NCBI GenBank assembly: GCA_023213395.1
Contig: CM041465.1
Location: forward strand, 157,425,741 to 157,489,740
Direction: 5' to 3'
Source: Cycas panzhihuaensis
Taxonomy: Eukaryota > Cycadophyta
Length of the DNA stretch: 64,000 nt
Made by a program: the position numbers and the translations under genes. The notes beneath the pieces were generated by a model, which was not told the origin of the DNA, did no database searches, and saw only the letters and a list, made by a program, of their open reading frames with translations. Each line of letters starts with the position of its first letter. The first letter of the stretch is position 1. Positions 47,708 to 58,130 of this stretch are shown here, piece by piece.

Positions 47708-48109
47708 CCTAACCGAAGAAGGATGAGACGCTGAGGTCAGAGGCTGTCCATGCCACCTACGGTTGATTCGTTGAGAAAGGCCGAGTCAAGAGAGGAACAC
47801 GATCGTATTTGGACGGAGAGAAGCCAGGAAGGCACGCGCAGACCTAGGGAGCCGGTAGAAAGGAAACCGGCGAAGAAATTAGTCAGGAAGGGACGACAGG
47901 AAGTAAGCTAGATCCCAGTTACAGGTGTAGGACGCGGCAGAGAGAAAGAAGCCCACGAGGACAAGAGACAGCCATAAAAAGAAAAGAAAATCGTAAAAAA
48001 GACCCCTGAAGGGAAAGCAAAGCCAAGGCAGGAGAGAGAGAGAGACCTACAAGAGTTTCAGGACAGTCAAGAAAAAGATAATAATCTTCAGAAATGTGAA
48101 GATATTCAG

Positions 48110-48640
48110 TTGAAGGAGAAACAGTGGAAAATTTTTGAAGAAAACCAAAATTCTGTACAAAAGTATTCTCAGAATTCTGAAGAGGAAGATGGAAATTTGT
48201 TGGAAAATCAGCAAGATGGAGGGCTGAAAAACCAGCAAGGTTTAAGCCTGGAAGGAGATGAGAGCTGGCTGAAAAAGCAGCAGAATTCAGAGTTTATAAA
48301 CCAGCAAGAATTAAATTTCAATGAAGATGGAAGGTTGCAGGAGAAAAGGCTGAAAGAAGACAGAGATTTCCAGAATTCTGGAAAAAATCAGTTTGGAGAT
48401 TGGAGTCAGAAAAGAATTGAAGAAGAAGGGCTGAAACTTGAAGAAGACCAAAGAAATCTATTACATCCTGAAGATTTATTGCTGGAACTAGAAGAGAACC
48501 AGGAAAACAAATTCTTTGGAATCAGAGAAATTCAAGAAGATCTACAAAGAATTGAAGAAAAACAGACTGTCATAGAAGAAGGAAAGTCAATTAACTTGGA
48601 GGTATATAGTACAACCACAATAGGTGGGACTGTTACATAG
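48110..48640 (+). pseudogene. H N-terminal Glu/Gln/Asn-rich ORF, 176 codons
   Basis: Unrecognised. Very hydrophilic and low-complexity, with a loosely repeated pattern (LENQQDGGLKNQQG, LKKQQNSEFINQQE, LQEKRLKEDRDFQNSG) suggesting internal duplication. It overlaps the downstream gag frame by one base (+1 relation), so it may be the N terminus of gag broken by a frameshift, or a separate protein. No membrane segment. Confidence 0.55.
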
Positions 48641-50261
48641 TGGAGGTAAAAGAAACCCATTCCCATGTATTAAATCCATTGTATAGAATGACTCAGATCT
48701 TTTTAGGTTCATCATTTGTGGAAGAAAGCCCAGAAAGTGCAATTTTGTGGCAAGAAAGAAGTGAAGGAGAATTGAATATAATTGGACCAAAATCCACAGG
48801 TCCGAGGAACATGGCGCAAGGTAGTGGAATGGGAGGAGGAAACCAAACGATTCCCCCATATGTAATAGTCCAGAACGATGCCATGTTCGGGCATTTACAA
48901 TTTGACGGCTCGGGAGATCCTGGAGATCATCTGGCCTTATTCTCCAATATGCTGAAAATCAAGAAGATTAAAGATCCAGAGGAAATAAAGGTAAGATTTT
49001 TCTCTACATTGCGAGGAACAGCAATTGCCTGGTACCAATATGTAGCAAAGACGAATCCCACTTGGGAAGTGGTTCAGACACAATTCTTGGACAGATTTTA
49101 GCGGCTAAGAGACCCAATGTCGATATTCCAGGCCTTGGAAGAAATCAGACAAATACCAGGTGAGTCCGTTAATGATTTTGATGGAAGACTTAAAATCATT
49201 TTTAATAAAATGGACCCTCTCATGCCAATGAATCCAATGCTGTCCCTGAAATACTTTGTGCAAGGATTGCTGCCCCACTTAAAAGAGAAAATCATGTTTC
49301 ATCCTCTGAATAGTTATGAGCAGGTTAAGGAGTTAGCATTACGCTTTGAAAATCAAATGAGGACAGCACACTTGCAGAATGGAACCTAGAATTTTGGGCA
49401 GATATTCTTGCCCCTGGGGACCACAAAACCAAAAATTGAAGCTTTGAAAAAAGAAGTAGAAATGTTGAAACAACAGCCCTTAGGAATGCCTGCTGAAATA
49501 ATTCAGTAGGATGAAGAAATTGAAAAACTAAGGATGGAGATAGCCAAACTAAAAATGGGGAAATCCCGAGAAAATGTATGGTGCCCTCCTCCGTGTGGAC
49601 AACCAGGCCACTTTAAAAATGAACATCAGTAGATGGAAAGAAGATGGTGCGAAATCTGTAAGAGAGGAAACAACTATACGTGGGAATGTTACCATAGGAA
49701 TCCAGTAAGAGAATCCTTTTATCAAAAGAAAGAGAATTCTTCTTTCAAACAATATAAAGGAAAGACAAAGCCAGTTCGCTGTCATTTGTGTTCAAGATGG
49801 GGGCATTCGGGATGATTGTCCATCGGAAGCAAGGAAAAGATTATATCTGTGAAGAATGTCGGCCAGCAGACCATGAATGGGCAAATTGCCCAAAGAATTC
49901 TGGCCTGAAAGTGGAAACCTCAAATCTGGCTACAAAAATTTCAGATAAGGAAAAGCTAGTATATATTCAAACAAGAAGCCGAAAGGTCATAGACACAACA
50001 AGTAGTAACAACTTTCTGGATGCAGCAGTGGAAAAAGAAAGATTACAAGAGGTTGTCAAAGCTATACAAGAGGCTACAAGGATTGTGCAGCTAGATGAAT
50101 TGGAACAAGCAAACAGATTCAAAGGACAAGTGTACCAAAGGCGACCACCAGTACATGAAGAACAATTGGATAAGAATCCTTGGCAAAAATTGCAAGAGAT
50201 AAAAGAGTTATTAATGGAATCAGGTATATCTATTCCCATAACCGTTGTCTTTAAATGGTAG
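48640..50261 (+). pseudogene. gag: H gag with four zinc-knuckle-like motifs
   Basis: Capsid (Retrotrans_gag): QFDGSGDPGDHLALFSNML, RFFSTLRGTAIAWYQYV, WEVVQTQFLDRF, then PGESVNDFDGRLKIIFNKM and ALRFENQMR. In-frame stops at 49099, 49387, 49507 and 49630; frameshift near 49790. The nucleocapsid part (49560-49880) shows CPPPCGQPGHFKNEH, CEICKRGNNYTWEC, CHLCSRWGHSG and a perfect CEECRPADHEWANC. The tail to 50261 is charged and helical. Four knuckle-like units is more than the usual one or two. Confidence 0.8.
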
Positions 50262-50298
50262 GAAGCTGGTTATTTTTTAGATCACATGGAAAAGGCCA

Positions 50299-50898
50299 GT
50301 GTTGCGAACTACAAAGATGGATGCAATTGATCCAAGAGTTCCAATGATTTTGTTTGGAACAATGATGTGTAGAACAGTAGTGGATGGTGGATCAGGAGTG
50401 AATGTGCTTCTTGAATCCACATTGATTTCATTGGGACGGCCGAAATTGGTTTCCCCAGATTATGCAATTCGGTTAGCTAACCAGTTGCAAGTTTGACCGA
50501 TGGGATCTTTGCTGAATATTCCAGTAACGGTGGCAGGAATTACGGTTTGCTTAGACTTTTCAGTTGTAAGAATGCATGATCACAATAAAACATATCTTGC
50601 ACTCTTAGGATGACCATGGCTGTTGGCAACATAAGCTTTGCAAGATTGGGGAAAGCTGACTTTCACTTTATATTCTGTAGGGAAGAAAGTTGTATTGCCT
50701 CTTTGCTCAGATGGACCACACATTGAAAAAGTAGAAGATGAAGATAGATTGTCCTCGACAACTGCATCAACGGCTACAACAGTAAGTCCTTGTTCGGAGA
50801 CGACATTTCAAGCCCTGAAAACCCCTCCACAAATTGCAAGCGAGGCTTCATCTACATATTTGCTGGATTGGTTGCAATCCGCTTGGGAAGAAACATGA
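50299..50898 (+). pseudogene. H aspartic protease region
   Basis: VPMILFGTMMCRTVVDGGSGVNVLLESTL is the characteristic active-site block of Athila/Tat proteases (Asp-Gly-Gly-Ser). Then LANQLQV, stop, IPVTVAGITVCLDFSVV and YLALLG*PWLLAT, the second conserved block with a stop. The C-terminal portion is a Ser/Thr-rich linker. Confidence 0.75.
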
Positions 50899-51326
50899 GA
50901 AAAATCCTTAAGATGTTATCTTATGGAATTGTGTCCAGATGAATTGAATCAAGTGGAAAAGGTAACATTGTAATGAAAGATTCAAAAGAAGATGTAATTT
51001 CCTCTCTTAATAAGATTCAACACAATTGCCTGTATGATTTGTCTGGTAATGTGGCAGAAAAAAATTGTTTGATTAAACAATAGAATGTCTCTTTTGTAGA
51101 AAGGGAAAATGGTTGTCAATCAAATCAGGAAGAAATAAGAAACTTTCCACAAACATATTCTGTTACAGAATATGGATATAAGGAAATTTGTGAAACACCG
51201 GCCTATGAATTAAACCCAGATGGGAAAACAGTACATGGGAGAAAACTCCAACTTAAATCCATTAATGTTGGAACAGAAGGAAATCCAAAATGGATACAAA
51301 TAGGTGATTACTGGGAGCCCGAGATA
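50899..51326 (+). other. H linker between protease and RT
   Basis: 430 bases, frame heavily broken, no conserved domain seen. It corresponds to the variable spacer of this clade. Confidence 0.5.
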
Positions 51327-52740
51327 ATGCAAAAAGCAACATCTCTTTTTTTTGAATTGAAGGATGTTTTTGCATGGTCCTGTAAGGACCTGAAGGGAAG
51401 CCCTCCAGAAGTGGGTGAGCATAAAATAGAATTAATGGAAAATGTAAGACCAGTAAGGCAAAGACCTTATAGGATGAACCCACATTACAAGGAACGAGTA
51501 AAGATGGAGTTGGATAAGCTGCTGGAAGCCGGCTATATCTTTGAAGTAGAAAACAACGAATGGGTCAGTCTAGTAGTGGTGGTGCCTAAGAAGAACGGGA
51601 AACTCCTCATATGCGTTGATTACAGGGCTTTAAATAAAGCCACAAAGAAAGATCCATTCCCTATTCCCTTCACAGAAGATGTGTTGGAGAAGGTAGCAGG
51701 GCATGGAATATTTTCATTCACAGATGGTTTCAGTGGATACAATCAAGTCCAGATCGCAGCAGAAGATCAGCTAAAGACAACATTCGTCACAGAATGGGGC
51801 ACTTATGCATATAAGGTCATGCCATTTGGGCTGACAAATGCTCCTGCAACATTCTAGAGGATTATTCTAAAAATCTTCAAGAAGTTGCTAGGAAAAGCAA
51901 TTGAGGTGTTTTTGGATGATTGGACTTTGTACAGTCGATTACAAGACCATCTGCTCCAACTAAGGTTAATGCTGGAACTATGCAAGGAACATAGATTGTG
52001 CCTAAATCCGGATAAATGTACCTTTATGGTACCATTTGGATCCTTGTTGGGACACATTGTCTCCAAGGAAGGATTGATGATAGATCCGGCTAAGGTGGAA
52101 GTGATTCTAAAGTTTCCTGTACCACAAAACTCGAAAAATTTGAAGGGTTTTTCGGGTATGACTGGATATTACCGGAAATTCATAAAAGGGTATGCGCAGA
52201 TAGCCTATCCCTTGGAGTCCTTGCTGATGAAAATGATAAAATGGGAATGGACTATGCGGCAGCAACTATCTTTCGATGCTTTGAAGAAAAAGATAGTGGA
52301 AGCCCCTGTGCTTAAGTTTCCAGATTTGAATAAACCGTTCCATGTACACGTGGATGCATCGCTATATGCCATTGGCTGTGTGTTGGCTCAACCAACAGAT
52401 GAGAAAATCGATCTCCCCATTGTTTTTGTCAGCAGGAAGTTATCACCTGCGGAACATAACTATACAGTTACAGAACGTGAAGGATTAGGCATGGTGTATG
52501 CCTTGCAAAAGTTTCAGCATTATTTGTTGGCAAATCCATTTGTGTTTTTTGTAGATCATCAAGCTTTGCAGTATTTAGTTAATAAACCAATCTTGCAGGG
52601 AAGAATTAGTCACTGGCTAATGTTATTCATGTTCAAGATTGTCGTTAAGAAAGGTGAAAAACATGTTATACCAGATCAGTTGTCAAGAATAAAAGAAGGA
52701 GAGTCAGGTGAAGGAGTGTTTGACGACTTTCCAGACCACA
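51327..52740 (+). pseudogene. H reverse transcriptase and RNase H
   Basis: ORF 51327-51857 and the start of ORF 51885-53966 are in one frame separated by a single TAG at 51855-51857. RT: FFELKDVFAWSCKDLKG, ELDKLLEAGYIFEVE, VVVVPKKNGKLLICVDYRALN, FSFTDGFSGYNQV, MPFGLTNAPATF, catalytic VFLDDWTLYS near 51910, LGHIVSKEGLMIDPAKV. RNase H: FHVHVDASLYAIGCVL, YTVTEREGLGMVYAL, FFVDHQALQYLVNK, and a Pro-x-Gln-Leu-Ser-Arg end. Apart from the TAG the domain looks competent. Confidence 0.9.
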
Positions 52741-53966
52741 AATTGTTTTCAATTGAAGCCGTTCCAGCTTGGTATGAGGGAATTGCAGAATATCTAGCTA
52801 CGGGACAAACACCTCGAGGGATGGAAAAGGCAGAAAGGTGGAGTTTTATTAAGAAAACTTTTCTATTCCAACTGATAGGTGGTATGCTATATAAGCTAGG
52901 ACCTAATGAAGTTCTGCGGAGGTGCATACTTCAACATGAAGTAGAGCCGGTTCTAAGGGAAGCCCATGAAGGGATAGCTTCATCCCATCATGGAGGAGAA
53001 GCCACATCAAGAAAAATATTGACAGTAGGGTTATGGTGGCCAACACTATTCGAAGATGCTGAAAGGTGGGTAAAATCCTGTCATATCTGTCAACGAGCAG
53101 GGAAGCCGTCAAAGCGAAATTTTATGCCTCTTCATCCTATACTGGCCCAAGCTCCATTTGAAAAATGGGGATTGGATTTTGTAGGACCAATCAGTCCCCT
53201 AGCAAGAAGGACAAATGTGAGATACATATTGGTGGCCACAGACTTTTTGACCAAATGGACTGAGGCTAAACCAATGAAGAAATGTGATGCAAGAAGCACA
53301 ACTCGCTTCTTGTATGAAGTCATCATAACAAGGTTCGGATGTCCCTTGGAGATTGTATCAGATCAAGGAAGCGCCTTTCTGAATCAAACAATCAAATACT
53401 TGACCATAGAATTTCTGATTCAACATGGCAAGTATTCGCCATATTATCCCAGAGCAAATGGTCAAGTAGAAAGTACAAATAAAATCCTGAAGATTGCTTT
53501 GATGAAAATTTGTAATGGACAGCGAACCGATTGGGCGGAAAAATTGCATTTAGTCCTATGGGCAGATAGAACAATGAAGAAAAGATCGCATAAACAGACC
53601 CCATTTCAACTGGTTTACGGATTGGAAGCTGTGGTTCCTCTAGAATTTCAAGTAAAGCTTGAGAGTGGTTCGAGATCTCGTATGGACCCAGAAATTTCCT
53701 ATGATCAACGATTGATTCAATTAACGATGCTGGATGAGACCAGAGCACGAGCATTGTGGGAAATAAAAGTGGAAAAGAAAAGGCGGAAAGCATGGCATGA
53801 CCGCCACCTTAAAAAACCCGAATTTAAGGTAAATGATTTGGTATTATTGTATGATAGTAAATTTAAATTTAAACCTAGCAAAATGAAAATAAAATGGTTA
53901 GGACCATATAGGATTAATTGTATTCATGATAATGGAGTAGTAAAATTACAACAACTGGATGGTTAG
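52741..53966 (+). pseudogene. H integrase
   Basis: C-terminal part of the 693-codon ORF. HHCC zinc finger EAHEGIASSHHGGEATS...CHICQRAG; core WGLDFVGPI (Asp), LEIVSDQGSAFLN (Asp), ANGQVESTNKIL (Glu); GLEAVVPLEF, then FKVNDLVLLYDSKF...KWLGPYRI and a stop after LQQLDG. No chromodomain. Open throughout, the least damaged integrase in the window. It inserts cDNA; clustered with RT in one polyprotein. Confidence 0.92.
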
Positions 53967-54605
53967 CTATTGACTAAATTAGACAATGGCAGTAGGTTAA
54001 AATTGTATAGAATGTAAAAAAAAAAAAAGTGGGAACATCATTAACTAAGGAACAATCATTCCTAGTAAAGACACTATAAGCATGGAAAATATCCGCAGTA
54101 TTAACTGATGGAATATAAAGTAAGCCATACAAGCACGTAAGAAAGTGGGACTAGACGTAAATGTCTTAATCAGGCATGATTAAGAGATGCGGGGAAAGTG
54201 CGGATGTGACACATAACGATTTCTTCATAACTGCCTAGTTATGATGAAATATAATGCAAGCTCGCCACACGGAATTAGAAAGCTGTGAAACAACCTGAAT
54301 CGCAAAACAACGTTGGGAAACAACCCACAGGATTTAGGACGTATACGGAGCGGGATGAAATATAATGCAACGAAAACAGAAGAGGTAACAACATTAGCAG
54401 CATTAATGGACAGATTCGAGGTTGCAGAGGTAGCAAAGAATTTGTAGAGGTAGCGATAGATTTGTAGAGGTAGTAGTATCGGACGAATTTGAGGTTGCAG
54501 AGGTAGCAGTAACGGACGAACTCAATTAGCAGTGACGAACGAATTCGGAGTGCAAAATTGCGGAAGGATTCGTAGGCGTAATTATAAGCGGGTACAATTT
54601 TTAAA
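53967..54605 (+). other. H spacer after pol, with repeats
   Basis: Starts with a purine run, AAAAAAAAAAAAAGTGGGAA (54018-54037), a possible extra polypurine tract. 54415-54550 has an imperfect tandem of a GAGGTTGCAGAGGTAGCA unit. No gene. Confidence 0.55.
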
Positions 54606-56242
54606 GTGACAATAAAGGGAAAAATGCCGCAAACACTGTTAATTAAAGAAAGTGATGACTTCAGGGTGCGCGCAAAATGGCGAGCCATGAGAGAAGATGA
54701 TGAAAGAAGGAAACTGATTATAAAGGCCAGACTACAGAAATTTATTATGATAGGAGTTCTACCTAATGTAGAAAAGTTTTGCAGATAATACTTCCGTTAC
54801 TAGCTAAATATCCAGAGATGGTACAAATCTTGGAAGAAATGATAGCGGCAGTTACAGGACTTCCAAAAGAAGGCGAAGAAATTCGGAGAGATACTTTGAT
54901 ATCTCGGGAAGAAGCAGCAAGAATAATCAGGGCAGAAAGCAAAGACGCTTCTACTTCAAGTATCAGGATAGCAGGGATACGAGTTCCGGAGAAATGCTTC
55001 ATAGCACATTTTATCTTTACTAAAATCGTGCTTACTCAGAAGAGTACAATTGTACCCAGCAATTCAAGAACAATGGTGAATCATGTGGCCCAAGGAAAAG
55101 TCCTAAATTGGGCAAAGTTTGTGAAAGAAAAAATACAGGTAAGTTTGCAGGCAATTTTGGAATCCAACAAGACTGTTCCTTTTTATTACGTAACTATCCT
55201 ACAAGGCTTACTTTTGTTTCAATGTCCAGAAATCAACATGCCAAAGGGAAACAGGGAGCATTCACCACTAGCCTGTTGGACGGACGATAATGGAGAAGAT
55301 TGGGAAAAAGAACAAGGACAGGTCCAACATTGGATACAGAACTTGTATCAAATGCATCAAGTAACATCAGGAATACAACAACATACAACCCAGAAAGGGA
55401 AAGAAAAGGTGAACTGGGAGAAAGGAGCCAGTTCATTGAGAGAAGAAGTAGTAAAAGTTCCAAAATCAGAACCAGTGTGGAGGAAGGAGGAGAAGAAAGA
55501 GTTGAGAAAATAGTAACAGTAGATGATGAAGAACAGAGGTAGAAAAGAAGAAGGTTGGCACAAGAGAAAAGAAAGAAAGAGATAATAGAAAAGTTAAATA
55601 ATCAGCCACCAGAAGTTGAATTTAATGTAGACAAGGACATTTTAGAAGAAGGGTCAGATCCAATGGAATGTGATGCTCAGGATATAACAAATTGGAGGAC
55701 AACATTTTTGGCAAAAGTAACCAGGCAGTTGGTTACAGAATTAGAAAGCAGAGCTAAAACACCAGAAGAATCCCTGAAAAGGATTCACCAAATCACAGAG
55801 GAAAAATTGGACTCTTTAAAAAGTTTATAATGGATTGGGTGGACGACATAAATGAGGTCGGACCACAGGTAGAGGAGTTCAAGATGAGATTTGATAAGTA
55901 TATTCCGGCAGATATGCAACAAGTTTATCACCGGCTGGGAGCATGGATTATAAAGGCAGATGAAGAAACAGAGCGGTGTAAAAATTTATGGAGAGAACGT
56001 AATGCATATAGAGATCAATTAGAATTAACAGAGAGAGTTAATAATGAGCTAAATCAAGAAATTGATCACCGTAACTGGGAAAACCAACTTTAGCACTGCT
56101 GGATACTATGCAAGATGTTGCTATGTTATGTGAATACCTGGGAAGAAATGGATTGAAAATACCTCCTCATATAGCAAAACCAGAAATGGAATACATACGA
56201 AGGGAAAGGATGAAGATTAAGGAGGCTCAAAGAAGAAACTAA
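54606..56242 (+). pseudogene. H accessory ORF region between integrase and 3' LTR
   Basis: Unrecognised, broken into four or five frames (54606-54788, 54779-55513, 55555-55830, 55830-56093, then on to a stop at 56240-56242). N-terminal KYPEMVQILEEMIAAVTGLP; a middle block IRVPEKCFIAHFIFTKIVLTQKSTIVP...NWAKFVKEKI...FYYVTILQGLLL; a charged C-terminal part with heptad-like stretches (ELTERVNNELNQEID) and a basic end. No signal peptide or clear transmembrane segment, so little supports an envelope. Position equals the extra 3' ORF of Athila/Tat elements. It may be one ORF of about 540 codons before decay. Confidence 0.6.
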
Positions 56243-56307
56243 GTAGAATAAGAATAGAAATTTTGTGAACGAGTATGTCACTCGTTCAAAAGAGGTGACT
56301 AGGAAGA

Positions 56308-57014
56308 TGTGTGCTGGTTAACAGCTACTTTTGGAGGCATGGCTGTGACTACGGCTGAAACTACAACTACCGTGGATCGCGATTCTTTGTTGATGCTGCG
56401 ACATTCTTCATATCGCTATTCGCCGCATATGATCGCGATTGCGATCACTGCGATCGCGATCGCGACTGCTGCTACCGCGATTGCGATCGCCATCAATTAC
56501 CAAGATCGCGTTGCCGCCGCGGATCGCTACCAAGACTCCTTTTGCTGTTAAGACCGCTACCGAGATTGCGGCTACTACGGCGACTGCAGATGCGGCTGCA
56601 GTTGCGATTGCAATGATGAGATCATGGCTGCGATTGCGATCGCAATGATGAGATCTGCGGGCCGAACTCGGGCGCACTGGGCGGCTCGGTCAGCGGTGAC
56701 GTGGGGCGGGCGTGATTAGTTAAGACATGATAATTTTGAAACAGTTATGTAACTATATGCACGTCGCATATAAAGAACAAGAATAGAGATCATCCATGTA
56801 TGTATTCTTTGATGTCAGATTGGTGTGGGTTATAACCCATGTATTGGGCAGCCGGTCCTCTAGTTGTAATTGTTCCGACATGCGTCTGGTTGTGAGAGGA
56901 CCAGATGCAGTGCCTTTTGTCATGAATAAAATGGTTCTTGATGTTCTCACCAAATGTGCGTCTTTCTTCCATATGAATTCTGCATGTTAGGACAGTTGGA
57001 GTGAGGCGTGCACA
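56308..57014 (+). repeat. 3' LTR of H (707 bp)
   Basis: Preceded by purine-rich AGGAAGA. Its U3 is a CG-rich tract of GCGATCGC and GATTGCGATCGC words (56390-56650). Ends GTGCACA before the TSD CAATT at 57015-57019. Confidence 0.85.
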
Positions 57015-57487
57015 CAATTCCAACGGTACAAACGAAATTGAATTCTGATATCTAGATCAAAAGTTATGCCCCTTTTAAGAATTTCACTGTTAGGGTTTTT
57101 ATAGGCTGAAATAGTACTTGCTGATAAAATGCTAATAACTTTTTACTCTAAACTCTGATGAGCCTCAAATCGCTTCCATTGGAAATTAAATTAAAAAGCG
57201 CACAGAATAAAATTTCTTTTGAGGTCATTTGGATACCTGTAGCAAATGTTATGGCTCTTTGAAGTTGAGGTTGCAGATCTGTCCTAGAATTATGGTGACG
57301 GAAGAAAAGCAGGCCGAAATTAATTTTGCTGCAATTTTCGCACTTCCACCCCAAAATCTGTAGTGCAACCATTCAAAATTTACAGAACGAGCCATTTCGT
57401 CTCAAATTCGCCATTACTTTTTAGAATTTTCAACGTTTATTCTCTCAAAGATGCTTTCAAACCCTTGATGACACCTCCAAGATCGCC
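57015..57487 (-). other. G leader, part proximal to the primer site
   Basis: Non-coding; links H's right TSD to G's primer site. Confidence 0.65.
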
Positions 57488-57499
57488 GCTCTGATACCA
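57488..57499 (-). promoter_or_regulatory. Primer-binding site of G
   Basis: GCTCTGATACCA on the plus strand, two bases before G's LTR at 57502. Confidence 0.88.
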
Positions 57500-57501
57500 A
57501 T

Positions 57502-57748
57502 TGTAACGAACCTATTTCTGTTACCATTCAACATAGAGAAATAGAAATAGAAAATGATAGATAAAAGATAAAGAAGAAGATGAAGTTCCAAAGAACATTC
57601 ATTAACATAAGATTACAAAATACATCATGATGATCTCCTTATATATTACATACATATATATGGGGTTATTAAGGCTGCCCATTTCTTAGACTTATGCATG
57701 TGGGATAAGTGCAATACGAGTAACCTCATATGGTGGAGGATCATAATA
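57502..57748 (-). repeat. 5' LTR of G (247 bp)
   Basis: TGTAACGAACC start; the end reads ATAATA where the partner reads ATAACA, so the terminal CA is mutated. About 96% like the partner by eye. Confidence 0.87.
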
Positions 57749-58130
57749 GACACTCAGGTCTAATCCACGGGAGACAAGTGTGGATAACGACAGAAGGTTT
57801 TGTTTGAGATGGGGAATATACAAGACATCTTTTAAAGTAAAATTGGGCAGGCCTGGGAGCTTCAGGCATATGGAGCCCATGACTTGAACAGGTTGTGTCG
57901 ACTTATCGGCCGTGTGTACTACTCCGATGACCTCTGAATCAAAATCCTGGAAGAAGTCCCGGTGACAAGTCATGTGTTGGATAGCTCCTGTGTCCATAAT
58001 CCAGTCTAATGATGATGTTGATGTAGTATTTACCTGTCCAAGAGGTCGAGGTAGTGGCGAATCAAGCTGACAAATGGTTGTGCCACAGTGTGCCTCGATG
58101 TACCTCTTAGTTCTAGAAGCAGTAGATGAA
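57749..58130 (-). pseudogene. F aspartic protease
   Basis: LDWIMDTGAIQHMTCHRDFFQDF gives an intact Asp-Thr-Gly near 58000; then GSICLKLPGLPNFTLKDVLYIPHLKQNLLSLSTLVSRGLDLSV reaches the G junction. In frame with the gag knuckle in ORF 57692-58564, whose last codons are G LTR and not F. Confidence 0.87.

Larger units (their letters stand above)
46973..57014 (+). mobile_element. Element H: Ty3/Gypsy, Athila/Tat-like, 10,042 bp
   Basis: LTRs 46973-47683 and 56308-57014, exact TSD CAATT (46968-46972 and 57015-57019). Order gag, protease, RT, RNase H, integrase, then a further ORF region before the 3' LTR. Protein style (protease DGGSGVNV, integrase GLWWPTLFEDA) and the partly Asp-tRNA-like primer site suggest the Athila/Tat branch. 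Innermost shell of the nest. Confidence 0.88.
45603..57748 (-). mobile_element. Element G: gag-only LTR element (TR-GAG-like), split by H
   Basis: LTRs 45603-45849 and 57502-57748 (247 bp each), polypurine complement at 45850-45862, primer site at 57488-57499, near-TSD GAGAC (45598-45602) and GACAC (57749-57753). Without H it is about 2.1 kb and encodes one gag-like ORF and no pol. That is the architecture of TR-GAG non-autonomous retrotransposons. Confidence 0.82.

Noticed and set aside
54606-56242. Envelope gene in H
   Set aside because: Position would fit, but no signal peptide, transmembrane helix or cleavage site is visible.
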